A stretch of DNA of 64,000 nucleotides from Cohnella lupini (lineage in GTDB: Bacteria; Bacillota; Bacilli; Paenibacillales; Paenibacillaceae). The position numbers were made by a program, and so were the translations under genes. Each line of letters begins with the position of its first letter. The first letter of the stretch is position 1. Under the pieces are notes generated by a model. It saw only the letters and a program-made list of their open reading frames with translations, was not told the origin of the DNA and did not search any database. This document shows, one piece after another, positions 8,793-17,823 of this stretch. The stretch lies in the NCBI RefSeq assembly GCF_003386205.1, contig NZ_QRDY01000009.1:1-64000 (forward strand). The letters run 5' to 3'.

Positions 8793-8892
8793 CTTCCTCA
8801 ATCACCCGATCCGACGGCGCCCGTCCGCAAGGTAAAAATAGACATAATATACACATATACCACATATTCCTCCGATTGCGATAGCAAAATAA

Positions 8893-8935
8893 ATAGAAGA
8901 CGCCGACCGGCATCGCCGGTCGGCGTCTTCCATTA
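8893..8935 (-). terminator. Intrinsic terminator of the stalk-domain protein gene
   Basis: A perfect 16-bp stem (GAAGACGCCGACCGGC and its complement, 3-nt loop) at about 8898-8932 is followed on the minus strand by TATTTATTTTG. It lies 20 nt after the stop at 8953. Confidence 0.85.
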
Positions 8936-8952
8936 CGATTGCTTACCCAAAC

Positions 8953-10098
8953 TTACCTTCTTGGGAAAAAACCAAGAAATTCCTTAGTATCCGGCGCGAA
9001 TACGAGCGTGACAGGTCCCAAGAGGGCATCTTGAGGAGGCGCCACGTCGTATTTAACCTCGATCAAAGGACCGTTGGCCGCTTTGATCTCTTCGAGCTTT
9101 TGCTTCTGGGCATCGGTAGTGCTCAGAACCGAAGCGCTGTTGGAGTCGATGAACGATACTTGACCATCGTCCTTCTTAGCCGCCAACGTTTTTATGAGAT
9201 CTTCGTTCATGTTGCTCCATGCCAGCTCGCGATATTCCTGTGCGGTTTCCGGGGACATCTTCCCCGTTGGAGCTTGCGGAGTCACGCTGCTCTGTGGAAT
9301 GACCAGATAATGAAGCGGACTTTGAGGTGGCAGGCTCTTCGTCATGAACGGACCGTAATACGCGGTTACCTTCGTACCGGCTTTGACGTTCGCCCACTCG
9401 ACCGGTTGTCCTTCGGACGTCATCACGCTTGTTTCTTTGCCGGCCGTAAGCACAAGCGTCGTAGTGGTCGTACCGTCCTTCGTTTCGCCGAACTTCACTT
9501 GCCAGCCGTCTTCGGTTTTTTCCACCGATTGGATGACGTCTTCTTTAACCAGCGTTTCGCTGTTCACGACGATTTTCGCCGCGTGGGATTGTCCGGGGAA
9601 GCTCATCGCGATAACCGGACCATATTCGGCGTATACTTGCGTTCCCGCTTTAAGGTCTTTCGCCGCGAACGTTTCTCCGCTTTCGTTCGTAAGAACCGTA
9701 TCTTCGTCGGCCGTCAGGATAATCCAATTGTTAGTGCCCTTGCCTAGAAGCTCGATTGTATATTTGCCGTCAGCTTGCGGAGTTACGCTAACGATAACGC
9801 CCGAAATAGGGACGTATTCCGCGGCTTCCTCTTCTTGCCCCGTTAATTCGATTTGCTTGCCGGAGGAGCTCCAGCTCAGATCGTAACCAAGCGCGGCTGC
9901 CGTATCCCGTGCGGGTAAATAAGCTTTGCCGTTAATATAAATCGGGTGCATAGTCGTATCCGACCCGTTAACGGAAACGACGATTTCATTGTGCAACGCC
10001 CCTGTAACCTTGCTGACCAGACCGCTTGCGCCGACCGCGGCGGAAGTTCCCAGAATGCCCACCGCCGTAGCGATAACCAATAATTTTTTCTTCTTCAT
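8953..10098 (-). CDS. Secreted copper-amine-oxidase N-domain-like (stalk domain) protein
   Basis: The 381-residue product has a signal peptide (lysines 2-5, hydrophobic to about residue 25). A copper amine oxidase N-terminal/stalk-type domain follows at about residues 38-90 (INGKAYLPARDTAAALGYDL with the usual WSSSGKQIELTG ending). The rest holds beta-rich repeats, two of which share the form KAGTxVxAYYGP. It carries no amine-oxidase catalytic domain, so it is probably an extracellular wall-associated protein. ATG at 10098 has GAGAGGAG 8 nt upstream. The only promoter-like signal seen is ECF-type (10170-10193), suggesting envelope-stress control. Exact function unknown. Confidence 0.8.
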   Translation of the reverse strand: MKKKKLLVIATAVGILGTSAAVGASGLVSKVTGALHNEIVVSVNGSDTTMHPIYINGKAYLPARDTAAALGYDLSWSSSGKQIELTGQEEEAAEYVPISGVIVSVTPQADGKYTIELLGKGTNNWIILTADEDTVLTNESGETFAAKDLKAGTQVYAEYGPVIAMSFPGQSHAAKIVVNSETLVKEDVIQSVEKTEDGWQVKFGETKDGTTTTTLVLTAGKETSVMTSEGQPVEWANVKAGTKVTAYYGPFMTKSLPPQSPLHYLVIPQSSVTPQAPTGKMSPETAQEYRELAWSNMNEDLIKTLAAKKDDGQVSFIDSNSASVLSTTDAQKQKLEEIKAANGPLIEVKYDVAPPQDALLGPVTLVFAPDTKEFLGFFPRR

Positions 10099-10169
10099 GT
10101 TAGTTGCTCCTCTCAAGTAAACGCTTATGATGGGTGATATGCTAATTCTTGTGAACGTTCAGACTCTAT

Positions 10170-10193
10170 GACGAGCTCGGTTCCCAAAAGGTT
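10170..10193 (-). promoter_or_regulatory. ECF sigma-factor type promoter
   Basis: On the minus strand AACC (10193-10190) and CGTC (10173-10170) are separated by 16 nt, in the context TGTAACCTTTTGGG and CGTCATAGAG. This is the classic extracytoplasmic-function sigma layout (AAC core, CGT core). It lies about 70 nt before the secreted stalk-domain protein gene. Confidence 0.6.
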
Positions 10194-10265
10194 ACATTAG
10201 AAAAATCTAAGGAAAAATTATCCTTTGCGCCGCATTATTCGCACAAGCCCGTCTTATGCGGAAAA

Positions 10266-10304
10266 CAAAAACAACCTAGCGGGATCTCTACCGCTAGGTT
10301 GTTT
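10266..10304 (-). terminator. Intrinsic terminator of ychF
   Basis: A perfect 14-bp stem AAACAACCTAGCGG / CCGCTAGGTTGTTT with an 8-nt loop is followed on the minus strand by TTGTTTTC. It starts 15 nt after the ychF stop. Confidence 0.9.
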
Positions 10305-10318
10305 AGATAAAAACCCGA

Positions 10319-11419
10319 TTATACGTTAAACAGGAAATGCATGACGTCTCCGTCGGCAACGACGTACTCTTTGCCTTCCAGACGGGTCAAGCCTTTTTCC
10401 TTGGCCGCTTTCATGGAACCGCTATTGGTCAAATCCGAGTAGGACACGACCTCGGCGCGAATGAATCCCCGCTCGAAGTCGGTATGAATGACGGCAGCCG
10501 CTTGCGGCGCCTTCGTTCCCTTGCGAATCGTCCAAGCCCGGACTTCCTGAACGCCGGCCGTAAAATAAGTGTACAAGCCTAGCAGCTTATACGAAGCGCG
10601 AATCAGACGATCCAATCCGGATTCGGTCAAGCCGAGCTCTTCGAAGAACAGCTCCTTGTCCTCGCCTTCCAACTCGGCGATCTCGGATTCTACCTTCGCG
10701 CTGATGAAGACGACTTCCGAGCCTTCGGTTGCCGCGAATTCGCGTACCTTCTGAACGTAAGGATTGCCGTCGGCATTCGCCGCTTCGCTCTCGCTTACGT
10801 TAGCCGCGTACAATACGGGCTTCATCGTCAGCAGATGAAGATCGCGAACGAGATGCTTCTCTTCGCTGGACAGTTCCACGCTTCTTGCCGGCTTCTCCGC
10901 AAGGAGCGCCGCATGAAGGCGTTCCAGAACCTCAAGCTCCTCCGCAACCTTCTTGTCTCCGCCTTTGAGACCTTTGCGAGTGCGATCCATCCGTTTCTCG
11001 ACGGAGTCGATATCCGTAAGAACCAATTCGAGGTTAATGACTTCGATATCGTTGATCGGATCGATTTTGCCGGATACGTGAGTAATGTTCTCGTCCTGGA
11101 AGCAACGCACGACATGAACGATGGCATCCACTTCGCGGATATTGGCCAGAAATTTATTTCCCAAACCTTCTCCGCGGCTTGCGCCCTTCACTAAACCGGC
11201 GATGTCCACGAACTCGAAAGCGGTTGGCACGATTCGATTAGGATTCACGATATCGGCGAGCTTCTGCAGGCGTTCGTCCGGCACTTCGACGACTCCGACG
11301 TTCGGATCGATCGTGCAGAACGGATAGTTGGCCATCTCCGCTCCCGCTTGGGTTATTGCATTGAATAAGGTCGACTTGCCCACGTTGGGAAGTCCGACGA
11401 TTCCGCACGACAGTGCCAT
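10319..11419 (-). CDS. ychF: Redox-regulated ATPase YchF (Obg family)
   Basis: YchF/OLA1 is a ribosome-associated P-loop ATPase of the Obg family. The G1 motif GLPNVGKS starts at residue 8. The specificity motif is ANVSE instead of NKxD, which explains ATP rather than GTP use. The G3-like DIAGL is present, and the C-terminal TGS domain is seen in the last 80 residues ([24 protein letters not shown]). At 366 aa it is full length. It stands alone with its own terminator. Confidence 0.97.
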   Translation of the reverse strand: MALSCGIVGLPNVGKSTLFNAITQAGAEMANYPFCTIDPNVGVVEVPDERLQKLADIVNPNRIVPTAFEFVDIAGLVKGASRGEGLGNKFLANIREVDAIVHVVRCFQDENITHVSGKIDPINDIEVINLELVLTDIDSVEKRMDRTRKGLKGGDKKVAEELEVLERLHAALLAEKPARSVELSSEEKHLVRDLHLLTMKPVLYAANVSESEAANADGNPYVQKVREFAATEGSEVVFISAKVESEIAELEGEDKELFFEELGLTESGLDRLIRASYKLLGLYTYFTAGVQEVRAWTIRKGTKAPQAAAVIHTDFERGFIRAEVVSYSDLTNSGSMKAAKEKGLTRLEGKEYVVADGDVMHFLFNV

Positions 11420-11553
11420 TGATCTAACACTCCTGACTCCTTGCGATGCATCGTCAAGCTAGGCTTGCGAACGATCGTCAAGCTGTTCAATTCTCACGCC
11501 ATTATAACGGAACTAAGCCTCAACGTCCACAGCAAGTCGGCCGATCGCCGCCT

Positions 11554-12477
11554 TTACGGGCCTAGCTGCTCGTCCATTTCGTCGGGATCGATCGCATCCA
11601 ACGCTTCCTTGGGTACGGTTACGGCGGATGAAACATTATGTTTGCTATAATTTCCCGCCAACGTCTGTTGGATGGCGGTTTGCTTGCCGGGCTCCAATTC
11701 AATCTTCAAATCCGATTCTATCCTATAGGAAAGAGGCCAATGCTTCTCAGCATCCAAGATTAAGATCACTTTGAGAGCCTGCACTTCCAGGCTGCTCTTG
11801 ACCTCGGTCTCCGCTCCCGACAATCCTAACGTACTCTCCAGCAAACCAGCCACGAAGTCGACCGCTTCCTGGCCGGTCCCTTCGTAACGAACGATCGCCG
11901 TCGCTTCATTCGTCGAAACCGTCAGTGCCGTCCCTAACATTTTGATGTCTTGGATCGCCTTTTCAGGGTTTATTTGGAAATCGGATAAGATTGCCACGTT
12001 CTCCGCGGCGACACCCTTGCCCAGCTTGTTCCACTCCTCGAATTCGGGGAGATACATATAATATTCATCCGGCATAACGATAGCCCGTAAAGTAGAAACC
12101 TCTCCGTCGATCTTGCTGTTGATCGTTTGATCGAGCTTCAACGGATTCCGTTCGGCTCTTCCTTGCATGTCGATCTCCACGACTTCCGAGCCGGCTCCCG
12201 AGTTCGTCTGTTGATCCCCGTCGATCTTCTGGCTCATCTGCAGCTCGAATCCGTATTTGCTCATTCCGGCTGCGGCGGTTCGGGCTTTCTCCAACCATTC
12301 GGCGGCCGTTTCTTCGCCTTTGATCGAGGAAGAGGATGGCGTTTCTTCGGTTGGCGAAGCAGCCTGATTTTTACCCGTACATGCGGCAAGGAGAATACCC
12401 AGCATTACAGCCAAGACGATAAGGGATGATAAATAAAGGAGCTTCTTACGCCTTTCGTTGCCCTCGGCAACTCTCAT
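11554..12477 (-). CDS. LolA/LppX-like lipoprotein, possibly DUF6612 family
   Basis: The 307-residue product has a lipoprotein signal peptide (KKLLYLSSLIVLAVMLGILL followed by the lipobox AAC). After an acidic/serine linker, the body (WLEKARTAAAGMSKYGFELQ, a later EYYMYLPEFEEWNKLG) resembles the LolA/LppX half-barrel proteins that hold acyl chains. I chose ATG at 12477, which has GGGAGG 9 nt upstream; longer in-frame extensions lack a site and a signal peptide. It is divergent from the small ORF at 12551. Substrate unknown; the family call rests on overall pattern. Confidence 0.75.
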   Translation of the reverse strand: MRVAEGNERRKKLLYLSSLIVLAVMLGILLAACTGKNQAASPTEETPSSSSIKGEETAAEWLEKARTAAAGMSKYGFELQMSQKIDGDQQTNSGAGSEVVEIDMQGRAERNPLKLDQTINSKIDGEVSTLRAIVMPDEYYMYLPEFEEWNKLGKGVAAENVAILSDFQINPEKAIQDIKMLGTALTVSTNEATAIVRYEGTGQEAVDFVAGLLESTLGLSGAETEVKSSLEVQALKVILILDAEKHWPLSYRIESDLKIELEPGKQTAIQQTLAGNYSKHNVSSAVTVPKEALDAIDPDEMDEQLGP

Positions 12478-12550
12478 TCGGAATAACCTCCCTGCGGATA
12501 ACGATATGGGGGATTGCGCACAATGACCTCGAAGAGAGGAGGGACATCGC

Positions 12551-12694
12551 ATGGAAAATAAATCGCGTAAAGGCAATTACAAAGGAACTACGAAAATGAA
12601 AGTGAGAAATCAAGATATGGCATTCGTTAACGACACGCTGGAAAGGACCAAATCCGTCGCTCCCGTACCGTCCATTCATAAGGAAACGGATTAA
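12551..12694 (+). CDS. Small hydrophilic protein of 47 aa, unknown
   Basis: An ATG at 12551 is preceded by an excellent GAGAGGAGGG 7 nt upstream and opens 47 codons ending in TAA at 12694. The product is basic at its start (MENKSRKGNYKG) and contains KVRNQDMAFVNDTLERTKS, with no membrane helix or cysteine. It is divergent from the lipoprotein gene (73-bp shared upstream region) and followed by a strong hairpin. The ribosome site and terminator argue that it is a real gene; no family recognised. Confidence 0.6.
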   Translation: MENKSRKGNYKGTTKMKVRNQDMAFVNDTLERTKSVAPVPSIHKETD

Positions 12695-12728
12695 TCTCGC
12701 CAGCCGGTAACGACCTTTATCACAACAA

Positions 12729-12789
12729 CAGCCCGGATATCGCGCGCAATTCGCCCTTAGGAGGGCGGTTGCCTGCGTATCCGGGCTGC
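12729..12789. terminator. Long two-part hairpin between convergent genes
   Basis: CAGCCCGGATA pairs with TATCCGGGCTG, and inside it GCAATTCGCCC pairs with GGGCGGTTGC around a 6-nt loop. Neither side has a long T-run. Its place between the ends of the plus-strand small ORF and the minus-strand oxidoreductase suggests a bidirectional terminator. Confidence 0.55.
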
Positions 12790-12851
12790 GCTATGATCGT
12801 CCCTATCCGTCCCTCTACGTTAACATACCCACAATCGCCGCCGGGAACGCG

Positions 12852-14126
12852 TCACGTTTCGACCCAAGCGTCGTTATCGTAGCCTCTTTTCTCCCAGTAA
12901 CCGATATGTTCCTCGTCGATAAGCTCGATTCCGTTCAACCATTTAACGGATTTGTACGCGTACATCTTCGGCACGATCAGACGCGCCGGACCGCCGTAAT
13001 CCCGGTGTATCGGTTTCCCGTCGTGCAATACGGCGACCATGATATCGTCCATGTTAGCTTGCTCCAACGTCAGAGTATCCGTATAGACGCCGTCACCGGA
13101 ATAGAATTTAACGTTTTTGGCCGTCGATTTCACTCCCGCTTGCTGAAGCAAAGCCGACAGGGGAATGCCTTCCCACGTATTCTTGTATACCGACCACCCG
13201 GTCACGCAATGGAAATCGCTCACTTGGACCTTTCTCGCCAATGCCAGGAATTGCTCCCAATTCCAGGTCATCGGCTTGTCTACGAGACCGTTGATCGTAA
13301 AGCTCCAAGTAGAGGATTCGAACTTCGGAAGAGGAGTGACGGTGTATACCCGGAAATGTCCCTGAGCTCCGCCTCCGATCACGCTGACGGAATCGGGCAA
13401 AGGAATCGGGTTCGGCAACATTTTGTTCGTGGCGTCCGTTACTTCCTTCATGCCGCCGGGAAGGTCGGAGTAGGAGCCGCCCGTCGACGTCGCGAGCCAC
13501 CGGAAGAAGGATGGCGCGACCGCTACGGTAAGAGCTGCGCCAAGCGACCACTTCAGAAACTGCCGACGGTTAATCCATGGCGTCGGCTCTTCCCGGGGAA
13601 TCGAGGAGTGAGCCGCGATACCTGCCTCGACCTCGGCCTGAACGGGAGAATCATCGGACGTTCTGATCGCCCTGCGCTCGGGCTTCTTCATCCACCTGAG
13701 CCGCGTTACGGAATGGTATATGATGTACGGCACGCCGAAATAAGTCAATAAGTCGTGGACGATAAGAGCTCCGTTCGCCCACTCCGGAGGAAATTGACGA
13801 ATTTGCCACAATACGATTCCGGACAAAAGCCAACCGACTAGCAACACCATGACGAAGCTTAAGTTGCCCTTCTGCTTAGGCCGTTGCCTGATTTGTTTCA
13901 AATGCCTCTTCATTAGGGGAATGTAGAGTAGAATCAGCACGCCGGACAGAACTCCGAGTATGATATGAACCTGCTTGAGAGGATTGCGGAAATGGCCTTC
14001 CAGCCAACCCCGGACGTCGTCCCATGCCAATAGAAGCCCCGTAATCGTCAATATAAGCACGATCCAGCCGTTCCAACGATGCAAATCCGCCAACTGTCTC
14101 CCGAAACCCGGCTTTCTTCCGCTCAT
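12852..14126 (-). CDS. Membrane-anchored molybdopterin oxidoreductase (YedY/sulfite-oxidase type) fused to a four-helix haem-like domain
   Basis: The 424-residue protein has two parts. Residues 1-150 form four membrane helices with histidines near helix ends (H16, H54, H124, H138), like a b-type cytochrome partner. A linker leads to NRRQFLKW at about 186, a twin-arginine-like motif before a further hydrophobic segment (192-210). Residues 240-420 are a sulfite-oxidase-type Moco domain, with probable Mo-ligating Cys307 in DFHCVTGWS and the GGPARLIVPKMYAYKSVKWL segment. It thus resembles the MsrP-MsrQ pair in one chain. Electron donor and substrate are unknown. AGGGGG is 7 nt before the ATG. Confidence 0.85.
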   Translation of the reverse strand: MSGRKPGFGRQLADLHRWNGWIVLILTITGLLLAWDDVRGWLEGHFRNPLKQVHIILGVLSGVLILLYIPLMKRHLKQIRQRPKQKGNLSFVMVLLVGWLLSGIVLWQIRQFPPEWANGALIVHDLLTYFGVPYIIYHSVTRLRWMKKPERRAIRTSDDSPVQAEVEAGIAAHSSIPREEPTPWINRRQFLKWSLGAALTVAVAPSFFRWLATSTGGSYSDLPGGMKEVTDATNKMLPNPIPLPDSVSVIGGGAQGHFRVYTVTPLPKFESSTWSFTINGLVDKPMTWNWEQFLALARKVQVSDFHCVTGWSVYKNTWEGIPLSALLQQAGVKSTAKNVKFYSGDGVYTDTLTLEQANMDDIMVAVLHDGKPIHRDYGGPARLIVPKMYAYKSVKWLNGIELIDEEHIGYWEKRGYDNDAWVET

Positions 14127-14316
14127 TCATGATCCCCCTTCGACCTAATTATTCCCGTTTAGTCGATGAATACCCAAATTATATCACATACGGTAGACGC
14201 TTCATGAACTTGCGGCGCTTCGCCGGAATTAAAGTTATACACACAGCATTTTCCACCGGAACATCTCGCCGATCTTTGCGTCTAACTTAGTACTTAACCG
14301 CAAGGGGGATTCATTT

Positions 14317-15042
14317 ATGCGAAGAATGTACCCGCTTCTGGTCGCGGTCCTTCTCGCTCTCCTGCTCACTGGCTGCGGAGCCAATTCCAATCAGAACGGA
14401 ACAGCCGATGTTCCGAACGCCTCACTATCCGCCAATTCATCCTCAGGGATTGATACTAAAGGGCAATCGAGCAGCGAAGCTACAGCACCGCCAACCGAAG
14501 CTAGCCCATCCGATGCGCCGTCTCCCGTTGCCTCCAACGCAACGGATGATCAAGTATTGGATGTCGCGAAACAAGCCGTCGAATATTTGCGGGAAAGAGA
14601 CTTGAGCTCTCTTGCGCAAATGATCGATCCGGAGCAAGGCCTTAGATTCTCGCCGTATTTCCACGTTAATCCCGATACCGATCTGGTGTTCAAGACGGAG
14701 AGCCTGCCCACCTTCAAGGATGCAACCAAGCTCAAATGGGGAACGGCCGACGGAAGCGGGGATCCGATCGAGTTATCGTTCAGGGACTATTACGACAAAT
14801 TCGTGTACGACAGGGATTTCGAGGATGCGCCCAAGATTAGCATCAATAAGCTGATCGGAACGGGTAACACTAAGTTTAACGGGTCCGAAATCTATCCGAA
14901 TGCCTCGTTCGTCGAATTCCATTTCCCCGGCTTCGATGAGAAGAACGACGGAATGGACTGGGAGAGCTTGGTCCTCGTGTTCGTCCCGTCGGAAGCGGAT
15001 TGGAAGCTGGCTGCTATCGTGCACGGCCAATGGACGACCTGA
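14317..15042 (+). CDS. Lipoprotein of unknown function
   Basis: The 241-residue product has a lipoprotein signal peptide with lipobox LLTGC (Cys at about 20). A low-complexity Ser/Asn/Ala/Pro linker to about residue 72 is followed by a globular domain starting QVLDVAKQAVEYLRERDLSS and containing MIDPEQGLRFSPYFHVNPDT. That domain pattern recurs in uncharacterised Bacillales lipoproteins, but I cannot name it. AAGGGGG precedes the ATG. It is divergent from the molybdopterin oxidoreductase (190-bp shared upstream) and ends in a bidirectional terminator. No function can be assigned. Confidence 0.75.
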   Translation: MRRMYPLLVAVLLALLLTGCGANSNQNGTADVPNASLSANSSSGIDTKGQSSSEATAPPTEASPSDAPSPVASNATDDQVLDVAKQAVEYLRERDLSSLAQMIDPEQGLRFSPYFHVNPDTDLVFKTESLPTFKDATKLKWGTADGSGDPIELSFRDYYDKFVYDRDFEDAPKISINKLIGTGNTKFNGSEIYPNASFVEFHFPGFDEKNDGMDWESLVLVFVPSEADWKLAAIVHGQWTT

Positions 15043-15056
15043 TCAAGGCTATATTT

Positions 15057-15114
15057 GATCGAAAAAGGCAGGCGGTAGGGAAACGATTCCCGATCCGGCC
15101 TGCCTTTTTCGATT
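15057..15114. terminator. Bidirectional intrinsic terminator
   Basis: AAAAAGGCAGGC pairs with GCCTGCCTTTTT, giving A-runs and T-runs on both sides, between the convergent ends of the lipoprotein gene (15042) and the YhgE gene (15125). Confidence 0.9.
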
Positions 15115-15124
15115 CTTCGGCGGT

Positions 15125-17137
15125 TTACGCCATGGACGGCTGATGATTCTTCTTATACTCTTTTCGGAATGCCAACATGTAGTAGAGAAGAGACATTGTC
15201 GCGAATACGGCAAAGTATATCGACATTAATCCTATCGAATTCCAAGCCAGCGATAGATTCCCGCTCGATATAACAGCCTTAAAGCCTTCTATCGTATGCG
15301 TCATCGGCAACCAAGCGCTTATCTTCTGCAACCAGCCCGGAATCATCTCCAGCGGGAATGTCCCGCCCGAACTCGTGAGTTGGAAGATGAGAATAATGAT
15401 TGCGATAAAACGTCCCGGATTGTGCATGGTGGCAACCAACAATTGAATAAGCGCCATGAAGGTTATGCTGGTAACGATGCTCAATAGGAAGAACAACGGG
15501 ATGTTCCGCACTTCGAGACCAAGGCCGAACAACAGCACCAAGTCCGCGATTATCGCCTGTCCCGTTCCGATCGTGATCATCGTAAGAAGCTTCCCGATGA
15601 ACCAGCTCTGCCCGTTTGCAGGTTGAATGGCCGGTTCCTTCACCATGTAGACAACCGTAAGCAGAAGCGCTCCTACATATAAACCCATCGAAATAAAGTA
15701 TGGGGCGAATCCCGTTCCGTAGTTGGGAACTTCATTCGTTCTTACGACATCCAAGCCCACCGGATCCGAGAACATGTTAATAACCGCTTCTCCGCCGCCG
15801 ATGCCCGCCGTTTTCTCGGCCGCTTCGCTTAGCTTATCCGATAACTCTCCGGTTCCGTCGGTCAGCTTCACTAACCCTTGCGATATTTGTTCGGCCCCTT
15901 GGTCTAATTCATTAGATCCGTCAACGAAACCAATGAAGCTTCGCGACAGGTTGCCGAGTCCTACGTTAAGTTCCAATGCCCCTGCGTGTAACGTTGCCGT
16001 CCCCTTCGCCAAATCGTCTCCGCCTGCACTCGCACGAACTAACTTTTCACCAAGCGCGGTTAGTCCGGTAGCCAACTCGGAAGTGCCCGCTTCAAGCTTC
16101 TTCGAACCGTCTACCAACTGAGTCTGGCCTTGTTTCACGGCGGATGCCCCGGTTGAAACCTGCTTTCCTAGCTTGATTAATTGTTGCATGCGAGCATCTT
16201 CCGCTAGCTCGGGGTGCTCGTTCACGTATTGCTCCAAGCCTTCGGCCAGCGCCTTGGCCCCCTCGTCGAGCTTGGACGTGCCCGCCGCCGATTGCTCGAG
16301 ACCCCGCTCCAACTCGGAAGCTCCTATTCTTGCCCGATCCGCACCTTGCTCCAGACTGGCTCCGGCATCGGTCAAGCGAACCAATCCCCCGGCTAACGAA
16401 TCGCTACCCTTTCGCAATTCAGCGGCGCCCCGTTCCAGCTTGCCGCTTCCATCCGCGAGCTTATCTATACCTTCCATCATCGAGATCGATCCCGTTGCCA
16501 GCTTCTTTAGATTCTCTTCGATGCGTAATGCTCCATCCTTGGCCGCGTCCGTACCGACTGCGATTTCGCTAGCGCCGTCGCTTGCTTGACTTAAGCCGTC
16601 GGCCAAGGTTCGCATTTGGTCGAACACGGTCTGCGTATAGGCTTTCGTCACTTCCCTGCCTAACTCGGTTTTCATTTTCTCGACCGCGTTATTGCCGATT
16701 TGGGAAGCCAAGTAGTTCGCGCTCTCGTTCGGCATGAACAGAATTTCCGCCGGCGTCGGCTGACCGGTAGTTAACGTCGCGGTCTTAGCCGAGAAGTTCT
16801 CCGGGATTTCTATCGCCATGTAGTATTCGTTATCCTCAAGACCCTTCAACGCATCCGACTTATCGACGAAGCTATATTCGAAATTATTTTTCTCTTTCAG
16901 TTTGTCGATGAAATCTTGGCCGACGTGCATATCCTTTCCATCGTATACGGTGCCTTGATCCGAATTGACGACCGCAACGGGCAATCGGTCCAAGTGCCCG
17001 TACGGATTCCAGAAGGCTCCCAAAAACATCCCGCTGTACATCACCGGGATAAGTAAAATGCCGATAATCGGAATCAAGATTTTACGATTGCGCCCGATCG
17101 CGGAGATCTCTCCGAAAAATTGTTTGAAGCCTCTCAT
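15125..17137 (-). CDS. yhgE: YhgE/Pip-type ABC-2-like membrane protein
   Basis: The 670-residue protein has one N-terminal helix (about 20-42), a large extracellular part, and about five C-terminal helices (from about 505). The extracellular part carries the family start RLPVAVVNSDQGTVYDG. It then runs through a long stretch of about 11-residue repeats of the type GASELxxGLxxLxxGT (about residues 190-455), expected to form a long helical rod. Related proteins are phage receptors, ESX-linked or export-linked. ATG at 17137 has GGAGA upstream. The adjacent TetR gene and a 27-bp inverted repeat 20 nt upstream of the start indicate local repression. Confidence 0.9.
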   Translation of the reverse strand: MRGFKQFFGEISAIGRNRKILIPIIGILLIPVMYSGMFLGAFWNPYGHLDRLPVAVVNSDQGTVYDGKDMHVGQDFIDKLKEKNNFEYSFVDKSDALKGLEDNEYYMAIEIPENFSAKTATLTTGQPTPAEILFMPNESANYLASQIGNNAVEKMKTELGREVTKAYTQTVFDQMRTLADGLSQASDGASEIAVGTDAAKDGALRIEENLKKLATGSISMMEGIDKLADGSGKLERGAAELRKGSDSLAGGLVRLTDAGASLEQGADRARIGASELERGLEQSAAGTSKLDEGAKALAEGLEQYVNEHPELAEDARMQQLIKLGKQVSTGASAVKQGQTQLVDGSKKLEAGTSELATGLTALGEKLVRASAGGDDLAKGTATLHAGALELNVGLGNLSRSFIGFVDGSNELDQGAEQISQGLVKLTDGTGELSDKLSEAAEKTAGIGGGEAVINMFSDPVGLDVVRTNEVPNYGTGFAPYFISMGLYVGALLLTVVYMVKEPAIQPANGQSWFIGKLLTMITIGTGQAIIADLVLLFGLGLEVRNIPLFFLLSIVTSITFMALIQLLVATMHNPGRFIAIIILIFQLTSSGGTFPLEMIPGWLQKISAWLPMTHTIEGFKAVISSGNLSLAWNSIGLMSIYFAVFATMSLLYYMLAFRKEYKKNHQPSMA

Positions 17138-17156
17138 GTTCAATCTCTCCATTCAT

Positions 17157-17183
17157 AATGACTATTTTGTTCACTTGGTCATT
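17157..17183. promoter_or_regulatory. TetR-type operator in front of yhgE
   Basis: A 27-bp site with ends AATGACTA and TTGGTCATT, the same length and ends as the site at 17824-17850. It sits 20 bp upstream of the yhgE start codon. Confidence 0.65.
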
Positions 17184-17222
17184 TTGTTGCGAAAAAAATC
17201 GCCGCGTTGAGCGCCCAACCTT

Positions 17223-17798
17223 CTACACGGCGGCAATCCCGTTCATTAGATACAATTGAAACAATTCCGTAATCTTATCCTTGTCCAGAGGAGGATGCGA
17301 CAGCTGCCATTGCGAAGCAAGCGCTAAGTAAAGCTTAAGCATTACGTAGGCCGTAATCTCGGGATCGCAAGGCTTCAGTTCGCTCTTATCGATAGCATTC
17401 CGGATTTTCCCCTGAATGAAAGACAATATAGCCTCTTCGATCGCGTTGAGCGCTTCGATCGCCTTCGGAGTCCCCATATCCCTGACTTCTTGGGCCATCT
17501 TCATCGCCAATTGATGCCTCTCGCGAAAATCCAGAATTTTGTGCAATACCCGATTGAGATTGTCGAAGAACGTCCGTTCCTCTCGGCACTCGTCATCGGC
17601 TAGAAGCTTCATTTCCCGGATAAGACAACTCATGATCTCTTCGAACAGTTCTTCCTTGTTGGAGAAAAACGTGTATATCGTGCCCTTGCCGACATTTGCG
17701 ATCTTCGCGACTTGATCCATAGTCGTGGCTTTATAACCAAACAACGCAAACGATTGCGATGCCGCTTCGACGATAAGCTTTCTTCGGTCGATCTGCAT
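17223..17798 (-). CDS. TetR/AcrR family transcriptional regulator
   Basis: The 191-residue protein has the N-terminal TetR helix-turn-helix (ALFGYKATTMDQVAKIANVG followed by KGTIYTFFSNKEELFEEIM, about residues 18-57) and an all-helical ligand domain. AAAGGAG is 8 nt before the ATG. It is upstream of and codirectional with yhgE (85-nt gap between coding regions), matching the YhgD-YhgE arrangement of Bacillus. Two near-identical 27-bp inverted repeats, one before each gene, suggest it represses both. Inducer unknown. Confidence 0.93.
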   Translation of the reverse strand: MQIDRRKLIVEAASQSFALFGYKATTMDQVAKIANVGKGTIYTFFSNKEELFEEIMSCLIREMKLLADDECREERTFFDNLNRVLHKILDFRERHQLAMKMAQEVRDMGTPKAIEALNAIEEAILSFIQGKIRNAIDKSELKPCDPEITAYVMLKLYLALASQWQLSHPPLDKDKITELFQLYLMNGIAAV

Positions 17799-17823
17799 GA
17801 GAACTTCTCCTTTTGCTGCTCTT

